Assembly: GCF_002286975.1 (NCBI RefSeq)
Contig: NZ_NSKB01000007.1
Location: 308,699 to 372,698 of the forward strand
DNA from: Halomonas salipaludis
Lineage (GTDB): Bacteria > Pseudomonadota > Gammaproteobacteria > Pseudomonadales > Halomonadaceae
Length of the DNA: 64,000 bases
Direction: 5' to 3'
Both the position numbers and the translations under genes were made by a program. Below the pieces are notes generated by a model. It was not told where the DNA came from. It did no database searches and worked only from the letters and a program-made list of their open reading frames with translations. Every line of letters begins with the position of its first letter. The first letter of the stretch is position 1. Below, in pieces: positions 55,235 to 63,764 of this stretch.

Positions 55235-57352
55235 TTAGTACTCCAGCGACCAGCTCACGGTGTAGGTACGACCGCGTCCTTGATAATCGTAGAGGTATTC
55301 CGGCCCATAGTAAGGGGAGTAGAACATCGCGGCGCGCTGGCCCCACACCGTCGAGTACTTCTCATCCAGCAGGTTCTGCACGCCCAAGCTGAAGCGTCCC
55401 AGGCCGGTGCGCTGGGCCAGGCTCAAGTCGACCGTGGTGGCGCCCTCGATGCGTCGATCGTCGGCGTCTTTCAGGTCGAAGGTGTGGTTGGCTTGCAATC
55501 GCGCCGAACGAAGATGATCTGCCCAGCCGACGAAGGCGGTGGCCGAGGAGAGGGACGCGTAGCGAGCATCGCGCTTTTCCCATTGGCCGTCGTCGTTTTG
55601 CTGCTCTGAACGGACCAGGTGCAGGGTACCGCCGGCCTCGACACCGTTGTCAAAGTAGCGGGTCAGCGCGCCTTCCAAGCCATAGTCGCGCTTCTTCTCG
55701 TCGACCACTGTGACGCTCAGGTCCTCGTCATTCTCCACGGCCTTGTCGGACCAGGAGTAGTAGGCTGCCGCCTGGACCATCCAGCCGCCGTCTTGATAGC
55801 GCCAGCCCAGTTCTACCTGGTCGGTTTCGATCGCTGACAGCGGATTGTCGGCGACGCTCACCTCCGCGCTCTTGCCGTAGTACTTGGCCGGGTCTGGCAG
55901 CTCGAACCCTTGGCTATAGCGCAGCCAGCTCTGGTGACCGTTGTCGAAGTCGTAGAGAGCGCTGGCATTGAAGAGGGTGGCGCTGTAGTCGTTCTCGCCG
56001 CCGGGAATGCTGCGGAAGTCGTCGACCTCGACATCCGTGCGTTGATGGCGAAGGCCGGCCGAGAGTTTGAAGGCGTTGTTGGCCCACCAGTCACCCTGGG
56101 CGAAGGCTGACGTGGTGTCGATGCGATAGCCTGGGTAGCGTGGCTCGACGCTGGTGGCCGATTGAACCAGGCCTCCGCTGGCATCGGTGGCGTTGCGACT
56201 GAAGATCATCTGGTTGGCATCGAAGCGTTCACGATCCAGGTCCAGGCCATAGCTCAGCGACAGCGTGTCGTTAAGCTCGGCATCGAACAGCGCCTTGAGC
56301 CCGGTCAGCCGGGTATTTTGCTGCGAGGCGCGGAACTCATAGGCATCGGGTGCGCTCCAGTTGGGATCCGGATAAGGGAAGGCCTGGAAGTTGGCGTCTT
56401 CCTCGCGGTGGAAGGCCTGCAGGTAGAAATTCTGGCCCAGCAGATCGGCATGGTGATATTGCAGGTTGAGCAGCCTACGGTCGGTGGCGGGATCGCGATC
56501 CGAGTGATATCCGTCGCGGATCTCGGCCTCGTTGAGGTTGGGGCTGGACGCGTCGAGGTTAGGGAAGTAGACGCCGCGATCGCCTTCGTAGCGCGAGCGG
56601 TAGAGTTGAGCACCAAGCTCGAGACTCTGGTCGTCATCCAGGTTGACGGTGAGGTTGCCGAGTACATCGATGCTGCGGTTGTCCTGCAGGTCGGTTTGGG
56701 CAATATCCGGGAATATCTCATCACCACGCCCATCGAAGTGGCGGCCGTTGTCCTGATAGGCGACTCCCAGATAGCCCTGAATGCGCTTGTTGCCGCCACT
56801 CACTGACTGGGCGACGCGCTTGTCGAAATCGTCGCTGCGATTGAAGCCGCTGGTGACGCCGACCTCGCTGCGCCAGTCTGGCCCGCCGACCCGTGCCTTG
56901 CGGGTGATGATATTGATGATGCCACCCGTGGCGCCGCCGCCGTAGAGGCTGCTGGCACCGGAGAGCACCTCCACGCGTTCGATGTTGAAGGGGTCGATAC
57001 TGTCGAACTGGCGCGACAGGCCGCGGGAGCCATTCATCGAGACGCCGTCGATGAGCACCTGGGCACTGCGTCCGCGCAGATTCTGGCCATAGTTGGTGCG
57101 GCCTTGAGGCGCCAGGTCGAGGCCCGGTACCAGGCGGCCCAAGGCTGTTTTCAGGTCTGCGCCGCCTTCGATCTGTTGCTGCAGCTCGCTACTTTCGATC
57201 AACCATACCGCCCCGGGGATCTGGCTGATCTGGATCGGGGTGCGCGACCCCACTACCACCATCGTTTCCTGTGTCTCCGGCTCCTGAGCTTGCAGCGCAA
57301 AGGGGGTTGTGCCCACAGCCATGGTAAGGGAGAGGGTCAGGAATTTCTTCAT
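55235..57352 (-). CDS. TonB-dependent receptor 6, IutA-like (ferric citrate-hydroxamate type)
   Basis: 705 residues from ATG 57352 with AGGA upstream; longer readings start inside the promoter. Signal peptide to about FALQAQ, TonB box-like ETMVVVGS, plug with VLIDGVSMNGSRGLSRQFDS, NIERVEVLSGASSLYGGGAT and GGIINIITRK, which match the aerobactin receptor IutA and rhizobactin receptor RhtA closely. Barrel ends SWSLEY. It has no binding protein next to it. Transports a citrate-hydroxamate siderophore by analogy. It converges on the ABC exporter with an 8-bp gap. Confidence 0.92.
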   Translation of the reverse strand: MKKFLTLSLTMAVGTTPFALQAQEPETQETMVVVGSRTPIQISQIPGAVWLIESSELQQQIEGGADLKTALGRLVPGLDLAPQGRTNYGQNLRGRSAQVLIDGVSMNGSRGLSRQFDSIDPFNIERVEVLSGASSLYGGGATGGIINIITRKARVGGPDWRSEVGVTSGFNRSDDFDKRVAQSVSGGNKRIQGYLGVAYQDNGRHFDGRGDEIFPDIAQTDLQDNRSIDVLGNLTVNLDDDQSLELGAQLYRSRYEGDRGVYFPNLDASSPNLNEAEIRDGYHSDRDPATDRRLLNLQYHHADLLGQNFYLQAFHREEDANFQAFPYPDPNWSAPDAYEFRASQQNTRLTGLKALFDAELNDTLSLSYGLDLDRERFDANQMIFSRNATDASGGLVQSATSVEPRYPGYRIDTTSAFAQGDWWANNAFKLSAGLRHQRTDVEVDDFRSIPGGENDYSATLFNASALYDFDNGHQSWLRYSQGFELPDPAKYYGKSAEVSVADNPLSAIETDQVELGWRYQDGGWMVQAAAYYSWSDKAVENDEDLSVTVVDEKKRDYGLEGALTRYFDNGVEAGGTLHLVRSEQQNDDGQWEKRDARYASLSSATAFVGWADHLRSARLQANHTFDLKDADDRRIEGATTVDLSLAQRTGLGRFSLGVQNLLDEKYSTVWGQRAAMFYSPYYGPEYLYDYQGRGRTYTVSWSLEY

Positions 57353-57442
57353 GGGAGATCCTATCGGCGAAGAGATACCGGGGCTTTGGGCCCGGTGATT
57401 GTTCGTTAGCAACCGAAGGATAACCAGTGTCGAAATAAAGCT

Positions 57443-57460
57443 CAATAATATCTATTCGTA
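57443..57460. promoter_or_regulatory. Weak Fur-like site upstream of the IutA-like receptor
   Basis: CAATAATATCTATTCGTA has an AATAAT half and the ATTCGTA half that also occurs at 48344. It is 91 nt upstream of the start. The match to the Fur consensus is poor. Confidence 0.35.
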
Positions 57461-57512
57461 TTTGTATTCCGCTGTTTTGCTGCTTACTCCTCTCGCTAGC
57501 GAAAGGGCGGGG

Positions 57513-58088
57513 TTAGCGATTGACCAAAATGGCGTTCAGCGCCACCGGCACCTCGTCGCCGATGCGCTGATAGCCGAGCAGGCTAAGCACGCTGCGCAGC
57601 GTGGAATTGGCCATTATCTCCTGGCCGTCCAGTGCCACCGGCTCGGCGGTGGTCACGCGCACCGTGTTGAGATCCTCGCGGGTGAAGCGCAGGTCCACCG
57701 GCTCCTGCTGGAGATTGCCGTCGGCGCGCACGCTGAAGGTCAGTGTCTCGACCATTGATTCGCCGATGTCGAGGGCATCGAGGCGCTCCGGCGGCAGCTG
57801 CGTATTCAGGGTCGCCAGCGGCATGTCGGTGATGCCGGAAAGCCACGGCGGCAGCGGCCCCAGCCGGTCCAGCGCGTCGGTCTGGTTGAGGCGCAGCGGC
57901 AGCGTCAGGATGCCATCCTCAGAAATATCGCCGCGCAGCTCGCGCACGCGGTGCTGATGCTCCACCGGGCCGTTATCGGTCAACTCGAAGATGGTCGCCT
58001 CGACCTGCGAGCGCTCGGGGTCGAGCTGCCAGTCGGCATGGGCGGGCAGGGCGGTGAGCAGGGCAAACAGGGCAAGATAGGCTTTCAC
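57513..58088 (-). CDS. YceI-family periplasmic protein
   Basis: 191 residues from GTG 58088 with GGGAGA upstream; longer frames lack a signal. Signal peptide KAYLALFALLTALPAHA, then DWQLDPERSQVEATIF, the typical YceI start, and a lipocalin-like beta barrel (LTLPLRLNQTDALDRLG, VDLRFTREDLNTVRV). YceI-like proteins bind isoprenoid lipids in the periplasm; a ligand cannot be named here. Transcribed away from the tRNA. Confidence 0.8.
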   Translation of the reverse strand: MKAYLALFALLTALPAHADWQLDPERSQVEATIFELTDNGPVEHQHRVRELRGDISEDGILTLPLRLNQTDALDRLGPLPPWLSGITDMPLATLNTQLPPERLDALDIGESMVETLTFSVRADGNLQQEPVDLRFTREDLNTVRVTTAEPVALDGQEIMANSTLRSVLSLLGYQRIGDEVPVALNAILVNR

Positions 58089-58228
58089 ATGAGTCTCCCG
58101 GTCAATGACACAGCAGAGACACGCCGCCGCGAGAAAAGTGCCCCATTCCAGCAATCCGCGCGCGGCTACGCTGGCCTCACCCATCAGCATTCGCTATCAT
58201 ACGCCCGCGCTTACGCGCTCCTCCCGAT

Positions 58229-58305
<77 letters not shown>

Positions 58306-58331
58306 ATGACTGCTTCCATATCGTACCTCCC

Positions 58332-58523
58332 ATGGCTCAGCTTTCTCCCAACACCCAGGAAATTCTGGACTGCCTGCGCGCTACCGCTGCCGAGACCCTT
58401 GAGCGAAAGCGACGTCTTGGCCACTATGCGGTCATCTGGCAGGACGGAAAGCCTGTACTGATTGGCGAAGATGCCCCCGAGCAGCCTCAGTGCCAGCCTG
58501 CAGACGAACAGAAACCGAATTGA
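58332..58523 (+). CDS. 63-residue conserved-looking small protein
   Basis: ATG 58332 starts MAQLSPNTQEILDCLRATAA, then ETLERKRRLGHYAVIWQDGK and PVLIGEDAP. The ERKRRLGHYAVIW-x-DGKPV-x-IG-x-D block has the look of a small conserved domain, with charged helix then two strands. Product not recognised. It lies 26 bases after the tRNA in the same direction and may be read from the tRNA promoter. Confidence 0.6.
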   Translation: MAQLSPNTQEILDCLRATAAETLERKRRLGHYAVIWQDGKPVLIGEDAPEQPQCQPADEQKPN

Positions 58524-58690
58524 TGCTGCGCCGCGGCGCCTGAACTTCTCGGCCCACCGGGCCTCTTCGTGGCTACCCCCTCACTGTGTATGATGGCCCC
58601 TACTCATCACCGAGACTTGGCAGCGGGCCTTTGCGTCCTTAGGCTGCTTAACAACAACACTCTCCTCTCCCCGAAGCGCACCTTGGGGGG

Positions 58691-59878
58691 TTACTTTTTT
58701 CGGGTATCCGGATTGGATGGTTGATGGTTGTTATCTTCAGACAGCAGCCACTCTCCCATGCCGCTATCCTCTAGAGCGTATACTCCGCGTCCCGAGCGCC
58801 ACACCAGCCCCTTCTCACGCAGTGATTCCAGCCCGCGCTGAATCGTTGACGGTGCCGGTTTGCTCTTGCGCCCGGCACGGGCCTGTATCTCCTTGAGCGT
58901 GTCCTGGGTGAAGGGCGTAAAGGGTCGTTTATCGGCTGATGCTCGGGCCAGGACGAACAGGATCGCCTGCTGAAGGCCCGGCAGCTGGTCGAAATCAGAC
59001 TGGAAAATGGCCAAGTAGTCCGCCTGAACCGCTTCGGCTCCCTGCTGCAGCAGCTTGCCCAGATCAGACGCCTGTCCAAGCTCCAATGCGACACGCTTGA
59101 TAACGTCCCAGAGCAGCTCGGGGCGATGCCCCATGCGCTCGAAGGCCTGCGCGACATCGGTCACTTTGAAGGTGTTACCCGGCGCAAGCTTGGCGTTGAC
59201 GTGCTGGGTGAACGCCTCGACAAAGTCGCTACTCAACAGTGGGAAGGGAGTGACGGTGTTGCCGAAGAAGGGTTGGTCCCGGCTCAGCACGAGTTGTGCC
59301 AGCTTGTCCCGGCTGCTCCCAGTGAAGACCAGGCGCAGGCCGGGTTGCTCAACGCCCAGAGTTAGCGCATCTCGGGCAGCCTTGAGCGCGAACATGGTGT
59401 TCATGCCCAGCTCGCTGCTTAGTGCGTGCTGCGCCTCGTCGACGAACAGGACCACCAGGCGCCCCGATGCCTCATGCAGTGCCTGGAGGGCCTCTGCCAG
59501 CGTGGCTTTGTCGGGCAGCGCCGGCTGTGAGAGATCCCAGGTCAGCGTCTGATGTAGGCTAACGGAATCAACGCCGGCCGCGCTTAACAGCTTCTTGATA
59601 CGCGGCGCGTAGGCCTGCAACTTGGCCATGATGGCGCGCTCGATCAGCAAGCCAGGGTCAATATGCCGATTTGTCCAGAGATCGACGTAGACCACTTCCC
59701 AGCCCCGTTGCTCGCAAGCAGGCATAAGGTCCTGGCGCAGGAAGGTACTCTTGCCGGTGCGACGCGGCGCGGCTAGGAACAGCCCCCCGCTGTAGTCGAT
59801 CAGGCCCTCGCCGGTGAGGCCGGCCATGATCGATTCTGCCAGCGCGGGCCGATGGAAGACAAAGGATCCAGGAACCAT
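58691..59878 (-). CDS. AAA/ORC-type ATPase with C-terminal winged helix
   Basis: 395 residues from ATG 59878 (AGAGG upstream); an ATG at 59899 would place the start inside a palindrome. Walker A AAPRRTGKSTFLRQ (about residue 36) and Walker B VVLFVDEAQHAL, with FTGSSRDKL as sensor 1. The last 80 residues (STIQRGLESLREKGLVWRSG) form a winged helix. This is a stand-alone ATPase of the ATPase_2/ORC-like type often found in mobile regions. The target is not known. It sits next to a broken relaxase gene. Confidence 0.75.
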   Translation of the reverse strand: MVPGSFVFHRPALAESIMAGLTGEGLIDYSGGLFLAAPRRTGKSTFLRQDLMPACEQRGWEVVYVDLWTNRHIDPGLLIERAIMAKLQAYAPRIKKLLSAAGVDSVSLHQTLTWDLSQPALPDKATLAEALQALHEASGRLVVLFVDEAQHALSSELGMNTMFALKAARDALTLGVEQPGLRLVFTGSSRDKLAQLVLSRDQPFFGNTVTPFPLLSSDFVEAFTQHVNAKLAPGNTFKVTDVAQAFERMGHRPELLWDVIKRVALELGQASDLGKLLQQGAEAVQADYLAIFQSDFDQLPGLQQAILFVLARASADKRPFTPFTQDTLKEIQARAGRKSKPAPSTIQRGLESLREKGLVWRSGRGVYALEDSGMGEWLLSEDNNHQPSNPDTRKK

Positions 59879-59890
59879 GGAATACGCCTC

Positions 59891-59910
59891 TTTACGCATG
59901 TATGCGTAAA
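59891..59910. promoter_or_regulatory. 20-bp perfect palindrome, operator candidate
   Basis: TTTACGCATGTATGCGTAAA is a perfect palindrome just upstream of the ATPase start. The TATGCGTAA half recurs as TTACGCATAA near 60044. A dimeric repressor, or the ATPase's own winged helix, could bind here. Confidence 0.55.
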
Positions 59911-60065
59911 ATTATACACAACAGTGTTGAGTGGGGGTAATGTAGGCCCACGAAGCGGCTAACACGTTGTCGCCGGCGTCCCATGGACGATGCAGAGGCC
60001 TAAGTCGCCTGCTACTTGTATCCATGACGCGCTAGGCTGTTACGCATAATTACGCCAAGCGGTAG

Positions 60066-60662
60066 TTTGGTCAGAACCATCAGTATGTCATGGCGCTGCA
60101 CACCGACACGGACAGCCCCCACGTCCACCTAACGATGAGGAGCCTGGGCTATGACGGCCGTCGATTGAACGTGAAGAAGGGCGACCCACAGAAGTGGCGA
60201 GAGGCCTTTGCGGCGGAGCTGGAGTGCCAAGGGGTAGAGGCCACGCCGCGTGCCACCCGTGGGGTGATCAAGAGGGGTGTCAGCCAAGTGGTGCACCACA
60301 TTCGAGAGAAAGGTCTGACGCCACAGGTGGATCAGGCGAAGATTCAGCAGGTTGTCGAGGACTTCCGCGATCAGTGGGCTGGCAAGGCACCGAAGCCACG
60401 CCCCTGGGAGGATCGTATCAAGGAGCATCAGACCTATGTCCGCAAGGCCTGGCTGATGGCGGCGAAGGAACTCAACCAGAGCCACGACCCGGACGATCAG
60501 GAGCTAGCCAAGCGCATCGTGGCTTTTGTGGGTTCCATGCCGTCGATGAAGACCGAGCGCCACGAGCTCCAGGAGAGGGTCGTGGCACGGCTACAGCGGG
60601 GTGCTCAAAAACGCCAGGGGAGAGAGAAGGGCAAAGATCAGGATCATCAAGACGAACGGTAA
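60066..60662 (+). pseudogene. MobA/VirD2-type relaxase, 5'-truncated
   Basis: The frame opens after a stop at 60063 and reads FGQNHQYVMALHTDTDSPHV then HLTMR. HTDTDSPHVHL is the H-x-D-x(4)-H-x-H metal-binding motif III of plasmid relaxases, and YDGRRLNVKKGDPQKWREAF is the usual following stretch. The N-terminal third with the catalytic tyrosine is missing, and no start or upstream coding is seen. The C-terminal part ends in a charged tail. It marks a decayed conjugative or mobilisable element next to the tRNA. Confidence 0.7.
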
Positions 60663-60753
60663 TATGGAGCGGTAGAACGACTGTTCCTGAATCGAGTCAC
60701 TGGACCAGCTAGGTGGGATAGCTGGGTTGATAACGTAAAGAAGACTGGGTAAG

Positions 60754-60916
60754 CTGAGGCTAAGCCTAGCAACTTAGGCCCTTGTGGCCTACGAGGCATG
60801 AGTCATGCCTTGCAATGAAACGGTGAACAGCTCGAGGTTTCGCTGGCATCTTCTTTGGAGCCCAGCCGAAGTCTCGGCTGAACTCCAAAGAAGATGCCAG
60901 CGCGCTTAGGTAGGCT
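60754..60916 (+). ncRNA. Retron msr-msd RNA
   Basis: Directly before the retron effector. The msd part is a perfect 20-bp stem (60841-60860 with 60883-60902) capped by AGCCGA/TCGGCT. The msr part has small hairpins at 60764-60779 (GCCTA/TAGGC), 60776-60790 (AGGCC/GGCCT, an alternative fold) and 60794-60810 (AGGCAT/ATGCCT). CTAAGC (60760-60765) can pair with GCTTAG (60904-60909) as a1/a2. The branching guanosine may be G60769 in TAGC. Exact ends are uncertain. It is the template from which the reverse transcriptase makes msDNA. Confidence 0.75.
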
Positions 60917-61819
60917 ATGTCAAAAATCACAGATAGCACTTACTATAGAGCTATTTCGCCTATAAAAAATGCAGTGAATAAGGGCCGAGTGATACCGTTA
61001 GGTGGTACTCCTCGGCTCTTTTTTTTGTGCGGAGCAAATGGTCATGATGGAAATGTGTCTTATAGGAGGAAGCAAGTAAACGACTTTTTATTAAAAAATG
61101 TAGAGAATGCCCAAGTCATAATAGCGGAAAAATTCTTTGATGAATATAGAAGAAATAGCAGAGAGAAGAATGCTTTAGACTTTGAGCATGTTTTAACTAA
61201 GATGTCTGAAAAAGTAATAATAATAATGGAAAGCCCAAGTGCAATATGTGAGCTTGGCGCGTTTGCACATCATGAGCTTCGGCACAAACTGATTGTTATT
61301 AATGACTCTAGTTTTAAAGACTCGCCATCTTTTATAAATACAGGCCCTTTAGAAGCTGTTCGAGAGTGCTCGGATGAAAATAGAGTACTCTGGTATAAAA
61401 TGTACCATGGAGATGTTGAAGGTAAAGATGGAGTTGCCGCTGTTTTTCATGATCTCAATAGTTTGGTTGAAAACCCCTCAGTGGCTAGTAAAAGAATTCC
61501 TTGTGAAGATCTTGATCCTTCTAATGCGATCACAGCGAAAACGGTGTTGTTCGTTCATGACCTAATTTTTATGATGAGAGAGGTTAAGTACAAGAGCCTG
61601 ATTGATGCTGTTAAGATAGTGTTTGGCGAAAATAAAAAATATGACAATGTCAAAAAAATACTTACAATTCTTATTTCATTGGGTTTTATAGCCTACGAAG
61701 ATCGTTTTTCAAAGATAAAGAGCATGCGCGGCAAGGCCTTTTTTAGATATTCGGATGATGACGGAGTTATGAGAAAAGGGTTCTTTCTTGATGGCTTGAA
61801 ACAAAGAATGAGAGCTTGA
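60917..61819 (+). CDS. Type II-A retron effector, nucleoside deoxyribosyltransferase-like
   Basis: 300 residues. The N-terminal 180 residues resemble nucleoside deoxyribosyltransferases: LFFLCGANGHDGNVSYRRKQ, ENAQVIIAEKFFDEY and ESPSAICELGAFAHHEL with the likely catalytic glutamate. The last 100 residues look like a winged helix (VKKILTILISLGFIAYEDR). In Eco1-type retrons this protein is the toxin held by msDNA and RT, and acts as a nucleotide N-glycosidase on phage infection. The gene lies between the msr-msd and the RT gene, as in Eco1. It is AT-rich, unlike its surroundings, so recently acquired. Confidence 0.85.
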   Translation: MSKITDSTYYRAISPIKNAVNKGRVIPLGGTPRLFFLCGANGHDGNVSYRRKQVNDFLLKNVENAQVIIAEKFFDEYRRNSREKNALDFEHVLTKMSEKVIIIMESPSAICELGAFAHHELRHKLIVINDSSFKDSPSFINTGPLEAVRECSDENRVLWYKMYHGDVEGKDGVAAVFHDLNSLVENPSVASKRIPCEDLDPSNAITAKTVLFVHDLIFMMREVKYKSLIDAVKIVFGENKKYDNVKKILTILISLGFIAYEDRFSKIKSMRGKAFFRYSDDDGVMRKGFFLDGLKQRMRA

Positions 61820-61824
61820 TTGTT

Positions 61825-62766
61825 ATGTCAATCATTTCTGAGGTGAGCCGAGAACTCGACATGGTAGAGGATTCCTTTAGGGAGCAAATACGTCTTGCCC
61901 GTGGTAAGATAAAGCATATTAAAATAAAGAAGAAAAATGGTAAAGGTTTTAGGAGGATTGTAATTCCTCCTTGGGAGTTTAAGATTGTTCAGTACTGGAC
62001 CATTTTAAACTATTTAAGGAATGTTAAGATTCATCGTTCAGCAACTGCTTTTCATGAAGGCGCATCCATTCGTACCAATGCCCTTTGTCATCGAAAAGGG
62101 AATTATTTTGTTAAGATGGATCTTTCTGATTTTTTCCCCTCTGTTGGGGTGGATGACTTTAAGAATGCATTGTATAAATATCATCCGGAATTTATCTGGC
62201 TCGAAAAGGAGCTTTCTGATAGTGAGTTTTTAGAGTCTATGTTCCACAAAGGTGTTTGTGCGATAGGCTTTCCCGCTTCACCATATATAGCCAATATATG
62301 CATGATTGAGATTGATGAGCTTATTGAGAGCAAGCTGAAAAATAACGTGGAGAGGTTTGGAAGATTTTCTTACACTAGATATGCTGATGATTTAACTATA
62401 TCTATTGAAAGGAAAGGGTTTAAGAGGGAAGTGGAAGGAGTGGTGTATGAAGCAGTAAGAGAAGCATCTTTAAAAAATATTAAGGTTAATAAGGAGAAGA
62501 CGAAGTACGGAAGCAAAAGTGGTGGGTCTGCGTTTGTTACTGGGATGAGAATTTGTAAGGATGGCCATATAACACTGCATAGGAAGTACAAGGATCATGT
62601 AAGACTATTGCTTTCCCTTTATAGCAAGGGAAAGTTGAAGCCTGAAGATAAGGGTAAGCTTTTGGGGCATCTGAATTATTGTAAATCCTCAGATCCTGAG
62701 TTTTACAATAAGCTCGTCCTTAAGTACTTTCAGTCCATTGAAAAATTAAAAAACTCTAATGGTTAA
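61825..62766 (+). CDS. ret: Retron reverse transcriptase
   Basis: 313 residues from ATG 61825, 5 bases after the effector stop. RT motifs: KMDLSDFFPSV (first catalytic Asp), GFPASPYIANI, YTRYADDLTIS (YADD, catalytic Asp pair), KVNKEKTKY. The retron-specific VTG motif is seen in GSAFVTGMRI, and SATAFHEGASI stands where the NAxxH motif of retron RTs is expected. It reverse transcribes the msd part of the RNA to msDNA. AT-rich like the effector. Confidence 0.93.
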   Translation: MSIISEVSRELDMVEDSFREQIRLARGKIKHIKIKKKNGKGFRRIVIPPWEFKIVQYWTILNYLRNVKIHRSATAFHEGASIRTNALCHRKGNYFVKMDLSDFFPSVGVDDFKNALYKYHPEFIWLEKELSDSEFLESMFHKGVCAIGFPASPYIANICMIEIDELIESKLKNNVERFGRFSYTRYADDLTISIERKGFKREVEGVVYEAVREASLKNIKVNKEKTKYGSKSGGSAFVTGMRICKDGHITLHRKYKDHVRLLLSLYSKGKLKPEDKGKLLGHLNYCKSSDPEFYNKLVLKYFQSIEKLKNSNG

Positions 62767-62791
62767 TTTTTCCTTTTGTCCTGTTTGTTGA

Positions 62792-62818
62792 CGGGAGTTA
62801 AAAAATAACTCCCGCCTT
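62792..62818 (+). terminator. Terminator of the retron operon
   Basis: CGGGAGTTA and TAACTCCCG form a 9-bp stem with an AAAAA loop, followed by CCTTTAG. Confidence 0.6.
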
Positions 62819-62878
62819 TAGTGCACTGTGTGCGTTATGTTGTGTTAGACCCAAAAGCGTCGGCAGCGAGAAGTGTAA

Positions 62879-63764
62879 TGACCCCCTGGTTTCTGCACAC
62901 CCTACGCCGCTAATAATGGATGTGCTCGGGGTGCCACATAGCCCAACGACTGATGTGGCCGCTCTTCGTTGTAGTACTGGATCCAGCGGCCGATTACCGC
63001 TCGGGCCTGGCCCAACGATTCGAACCGATGCTGCCAGATGCATTCTTCCTTCAATGATCGGAAGAAGCGCTCGACCAGCCCGTTTTGCTCCGGGGTGTAT
63101 GGTGTCGTGAACTCCTGGGTAAGCCCGTAGGCCTTCACCGTCGCCGTATAGTGCCGACTGCTGAAGACCAGGCCATTATCTGAGCGCAGCGCCAGTGACT
63201 GATGAATGCGCCCTAACGCGCCGAATCGATGCACCAGAGCTTCTTCCAGCGCGGCTTCGGCGGTCTTGCTGCTGCCATTGTCCGATAATCGCCAGCCAAG
63301 GATCTCACGCGTGCAGCAGTCGATAATCACCGCCAGGCTGGCACGTCGATCCTTGCCGCACCATACATGGGTCAAATCAGTCGCCCAACGCTCGTCCGGA
63401 CGTGAGGCGACGGATGGGAGACTTCGGGCACGAGGTCTGAAGCCCTGCGGGCGTTTACGTACCTGCCAACCCTTTAGCTGGAGGATGCGCTGGATCGGCT
63501 TACGGTTCTCACCCAGGACACAGGCCAGACGCCGGTAGCCATAGGTGGGAAACCGCTCCAGAGCCAGCTTCACACGCATGGCCAGGTCATGATTGATGAC
63601 ACGCTGACGAACCTTGGGCTTGTAGTAAACCGTCCGGCGTGGAAGGTTCAGCCACTGGCATAGCTTGGAAAGTGATACCACATGCCCTTCCTGGGCCAGT
63701 TCCGCCTGCAGCGACCTCACGAGTTCTCGTCCTCGTCGAGCAGGCGCTTGATATAGAGCGACAA
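62879..63764 (-). mobile_element. IS3-family element, 5' end cut by an IS21 element
   Basis: The downstream end probably starts at TGACCCCCTGGTTTCTGCA (62879-62897), a typical IS3-type end beginning with TG. The orfB frame fills most of the element. Only the last codons of orfA (reading LYIKRLLDEDENS then stop at 63717) remain before IS21-like sequence begins near 63764. Confidence 0.6.
62902..63720 (-). CDS. IS3-family transposase OrfB
   Basis: 272 residues from GTG 63720, which overlaps the orfA stop. Helix-turn-helix region LSKLCQWLNLPRRTVYYKPK, then the rve integrase core with RWATDLTHVWC (Asp 1), LALRSDNGLVFSS (Asp 2) and EQNGLVERFFRSLKEE (Glu, 35 residues later). The PHQSLGYVAPR end is typical of IS3 OrfB. 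OrfA, needed for the fusion transposase, is lost, so this copy is probably not active alone. Confidence 0.9.
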   Translation of the reverse strand: MRSLQAELAQEGHVVSLSKLCQWLNLPRRTVYYKPKVRQRVINHDLAMRVKLALERFPTYGYRRLACVLGENRKPIQRILQLKGWQVRKRPQGFRPRARSLPSVASRPDERWATDLTHVWCGKDRRASLAVIIDCCTREILGWRLSDNGSSKTAEAALEEALVHRFGALGRIHQSLALRSDNGLVFSSRHYTATVKAYGLTQEFTTPYTPEQNGLVERFFRSLKEECIWQHRFESLGQARAVIGRWIQYYNEERPHQSLGYVAPRAHPLLAA

